From Streptomyces sp. 3214.6 (lineage in GTDB: Bacteria; Actinomycetota; Actinomycetes; Streptomycetales; Streptomycetaceae): 64,000 bases of DNA. Every line of letters begins with the position of its first letter. The first letter of the stretch is position 1. Of the stretch, positions 62,167-64,000 are shown in pieces. The stretch lies in contig NZ_LT670819.1 of the NCBI RefSeq assembly GCF_900129855.1, positions 3,658,001 through 3,722,000 of the forward strand, read 5' to 3'. Both the position numbers and the translations under genes were made by a program. Under the pieces are notes generated by a model. That model had not been told where the DNA came from and ran no database searches. It was given only the letters and a program-made list of their open reading frames with translations.

Positions 62167-62295
62167 ATGCTGTGGTCCGACCCCGAGAACGAGCCTCCCA
62201 AGGAACTCCGCGACATGCAGGAGACCCTGCGCAGACTCGGCCTCTTCCTCGCCCTGGCCATGGTGCTGGCGATGATCGTGCTCGGCCTCAGATGA
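62167..62295 (+). CDS. 42-aa single-helix membrane protein (MmpB-like)
   Basis: A short gene, ATG at 62167 to TGA at 62295: [21 protein letters not shown], then [22 protein letters not shown]. The first half is polar and the second is one membrane helix. The position between pccE and maf and the sequence agree with a small conserved Streptomyces protein; from memory this is annotated morphogenic membrane protein MmpB, which I give as tentative. Conservation of such a short reading frame argues for a real product. The start is 20 bp before maf, so they may be co-transcribed. Confidence 0.7.
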   Translation: MLWSDPENEPPKELRDMQETLRRLGLFLALAMVLAMIVLGLR

Positions 62296-62314
62296 CCGGC
62301 GATACGCTGACCGC

Positions 62315-62935
62315 ATGACAGCTCAGCCGCAGCGGCGTCTCGTCCTCGCCTCCCAGTCCCCCGCCCGACTGAACCTGCTCCGTCAGGCCGGCCTGACCCC
62401 CGAGGTCATCGTCAGCGGGGTCGACGAGGACGCCGTCTCCGCCCCGACCCCTGCCGAGCTGGCCCTCGCCCTCGCCGAGGCGAAGGCGTCCGTGGTCGCC
62501 GCGAAGCCCGAGGTGAAAGGCGCTCTGGTGATCGGCTGCGACTCCGTGCTGGACCTGGACGGCCAGGCGCTGGGCAAGCCCGCGGACGCCGAGGAGGCCA
62601 CCGCCCGCTGGAAGGCGATGCGCGGGCGCGCCGGCACGCTCCAGACCGGCCACTGCGTCTACGACACCCTCAGCGGCCGCTACACCTCGGCGACCGCCTC
62701 CACCGTCGTCCGCTTCGGCGAGCCGACGGACGAGGAGATCGCGGCGTACGTCGCCTCGGGCGAGCCCCTCTACGTCGCCGGGGCCTTCACCCTCGACGGC
62801 CGTTCGGCCCCGTTCATCGAGGGCATCGACGGCGACCACGGCAACGTCATCGGCATCAGTCTGCCCCTCCTGCGCCGGCTGCTGGCGCAACTGGGCGTCG
62901 GTATCACGGAGTTGTGGGCGCCGCCGGAGGCGTGA
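62315..62935 (+). CDS. maf: Maf nucleotide pyrophosphatase
   Basis: 206 residues from the ATG at 62315. Maf proteins hydrolyse non-canonical or excess NTPs (dTTP, UTP, CTP types) to the monophosphates. Typical motifs are [53 protein letters not shown] and [29 protein letters not shown]. It lies after the 42-aa membrane protein. The last 32 bp overlap the convergent membrane-protein gene. Confidence 0.95.
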   Translation: MTAQPQRRLVLASQSPARLNLLRQAGLTPEVIVSGVDEDAVSAPTPAELALALAEAKASVVAAKPEVKGALVIGCDSVLDLDGQALGKPADAEEATARWKAMRGRAGTLQTGHCVYDTLSGRYTSATASTVVRFGEPTDEEIAAYVASGEPLYVAGAFTLDGRSAPFIEGIDGDHGNVIGISLPLLRRLLAQLGVGITELWAPPEA

Positions 62936-63419
62936 CCGGCCCCGGCGTGACCGGCGGGGGCGGGACCGGCGCGTCGCCGCCGTCGCCCTTGCTGCCGCCG
63001 TTCGCCGGTTCCTGGGCGGCGGGCCGCTGCTGGGCGTCGTACGTCATCAGGAGCAGCACGATCAGGGCGAGCACGACCACCATGAACAGGAACTGCGGCA
63101 CGCCCAGCAGGCCCCACGCGAAGGCGCCCAGCAGGCCGTGCACGACGGCGACGCTGATCAGCAGGACACGGCCGAGGCCGGCGGGCGCGCGGTCGCGCAC
63201 GGCCACCAGCAGGGCGACCACGGCGCACCCGGCGAAGTAGAGACCGAAGACGATCCCGCCCACCTTCGAGGACGTCGACATCACGCTCGGGTCCAGGCCG
63301 GCCAGGGACATGTCCTGCCGGTCCACCACGACGCCCATGAACCAGTTCAGCGCGGCGATGCCGAGCGCCTCCGCGAAGAGCACGACCGCCACGATCCACG
63401 CCACCGGTCTGCGTATCAC
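62904..63419 (-). CDS. Four-helix membrane protein with Pro-rich tail
   Basis: 171 residues from the GTG at 63419 ([20 protein letters not shown]), chosen because it starts just before the first helix; in-frame starts up to 63545 are possible. Four membrane segments are visible ([78 protein letters not shown]). The cytosolic tail is Gly/Pro-rich ([16 protein letters not shown]). It overlaps the maf 3' end tail to tail by 32 bp. The function is unknown. Confidence 0.7.
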   Translation of the reverse strand: MIRRPVAWIVAVVLFAEALGIAALNWFMGVVVDRQDMSLAGLDPSVMSTSSKVGGIVFGLYFAGCAVVALLVAVRDRAPAGLGRVLLISVAVVHGLLGAFAWGLLGVPQFLFMVVVLALIVLLLMTYDAQQRPAAQEPANGGSKGDGGDAPVPPPPVTPGPVTPPAAPTTP

Positions 63420-63767
63420 CCGGTCCCCACCCACTTTCGACCCCGACGCGTTCGAGACATCCCGAACGCTACTAACGGGTAAACCCCGGGACAAGGGTTC
63501 TGCGCGCGGCAAAGAATCGTTGGGCCATTCGTAGGGACTCCACAAAGAAACCGAGTGGGCCGCAGCACGCTCTCACAGAGACCTTGACCACATGAGGGGG
63601 CTAGGGTTTGCCGGAGGAGTGCTGCGTACGGCGGTACTACAAGGGATTTCGCGGTCGAGTGAGCCTCGTATCACGCTCCGTGTGGGCAAGCTCACCGTTG
63701 GGGACGGGTCGATGAGTCGTGTCGGCAGTCCCTAAACTCGGCTTGTTTCAAGGAGGGAGCCTCAATC
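63420..63767. other. Intergenic region upstream of accA2
   Basis: 348 bp between divergent genes without a coding region. Seen are a possible -10 TAAACT (63733-63738) and a strong AAGGAGG ribosome site (63750-63756) for the biotin carboxylase gene. No convincing -35 and no conserved riboswitch are recognised. Confidence 0.4.
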
Positions 63768-64000
63768 GTGCGCAAGGTGCTCATCGCCAACCGTGGCGAA
63801 ATCGCAGTCCGCGTGGCCCGGGCGTGCCGGGATGCCGGCATCGCGAGCGTGGCCGTGTACGCCGACCCGGACCGGGACGCTCTGCATGTCCGCGCTGCGG
63901 ATGAGGCGTTCGCCCTGGGCGGTGACACTCCTGGGACCAGTTATCTCGACATCGAGAAGGTGCTGAAAGCGGCGAAGGAGTCCGGCGCCGACGCCGTCCA
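63768..64000 (+). CDS. accA2: Acyl-CoA carboxylase alpha subunit (biotin carboxylase), start only
   Basis: 77 complete codons are visible before the window ends. The GTG at 63768 follows a strong AAGGAGG. The sequence [20 protein letters not shown], then [20 protein letters not shown] and [23 protein letters not shown], is the N-terminal ATP-grasp lead of biotin carboxylase. The full protein should be about 590 residues with a C-terminal biotin carrier domain biotinylated by BirA. With pccB and pccE it forms the propionyl-CoA (and acetyl-CoA) carboxylase complex. The name follows S. coelicolor accA2 by context. Confidence 0.9.
   Translation, partial: MRKVLIANRGEIAVRVARACRDAGIASVAVYADPDRDALHVRAADEAFALGGDTPGTSYLDIEKVLKAAKESGADAV

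Overview
The window is high-GC DNA with very strong codon bias, GTG and ATG starts and dense short-spaced genes. It is almost certainly a Streptomyces chromosome. Supporting signs are the mycothiol enzyme Mca, GTP-type PEP carboxykinase, the split acyl-CoA carboxylase (pccB, pccE and a biotin carboxylase alpha subunit), a conserved tiny membrane protein, rare TTA (bldA) codons and intergenic repeats typical of the genus. From memory, gene order resembles the stretch of the S. coelicolor core running from accA2 (right edge) through hutH, metB, ilvA and mca to pckG. I saw no tRNA, rRNA, CRISPR array, insertion sequence or prophage.

Layout. 1-2.8 kb: the end of a D-aminoacylase, a secreted trypsin-like protease, a decayed molybdo-dehydrogenase FAD subunit and a membrane protein. 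2.9-9.3 kb: an AlaA-type aminotransferase, a conserved 150-aa protein with a hairpin over its ribosome binding site, and a four-gene operon of solute-binding protein, TelA, SBP-VWA lipoprotein and membrane protein. 9.5-15.5 kb: pckG, a hemolysin III homologue, a drug efflux pump with its TetR regulator, and a Mut7-C RNase. 15.6-21 kb: a thioredoxin-domain YyaL protein and a STAND ATPase with a TPR tail. 21.3-29.8 kb: mca and partner, greA, a DrrAB-type ABC exporter, ilvA, a MarR regulator, a degenerate sigma-like gene with a small membrane partner, and metB.

30-42 kb is more variable: TPR proteins, a ManD-type sugar-acid dehydratase beside a GntR regulator fused to a gluconokinase domain, a small membrane protein with a TTA codon, a beta-lactamase-like hydrolase, an alcohol dehydrogenase divergent from an XRE regulator, and an ABM-truncated haemoglobin fusion. 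At 43-46 kb a single polypeptide joins an ECF sigma factor, a zinc-finger anti-sigma, a membrane helix and an outer domain. It precedes a predicted secreted papain-like protein. 46-53 kb: a MacB-type exporter, an L,D-transpeptidase, a sortase-type surface protein and a lipoprotein. 53-64 kb: hutH, a GAF-GGDEF protein (c-di-GMP), an enoyl-CoA hydratase, adenylate cyclase, biotin ligase, pccB-pccE, a 42-aa membrane protein, maf and the start of accA2.

How genes work together: birA biotinylates the carboxylase biotin subunit (accA2), which pairs with PccB and PccE, so the right end is a propionyl/acetyl-CoA carboxylation cluster. Two second-messenger enzymes (c-di-GMP and cAMP) lie 2 kb apart beside it. 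The most unusual loci are the membrane-tethered sigma factor, the TelA/SBP/VWA operon and the GntR-gluconokinase fusion. Nearly every convergent gene pair is separated by a long perfect hairpin, listed as terminators.
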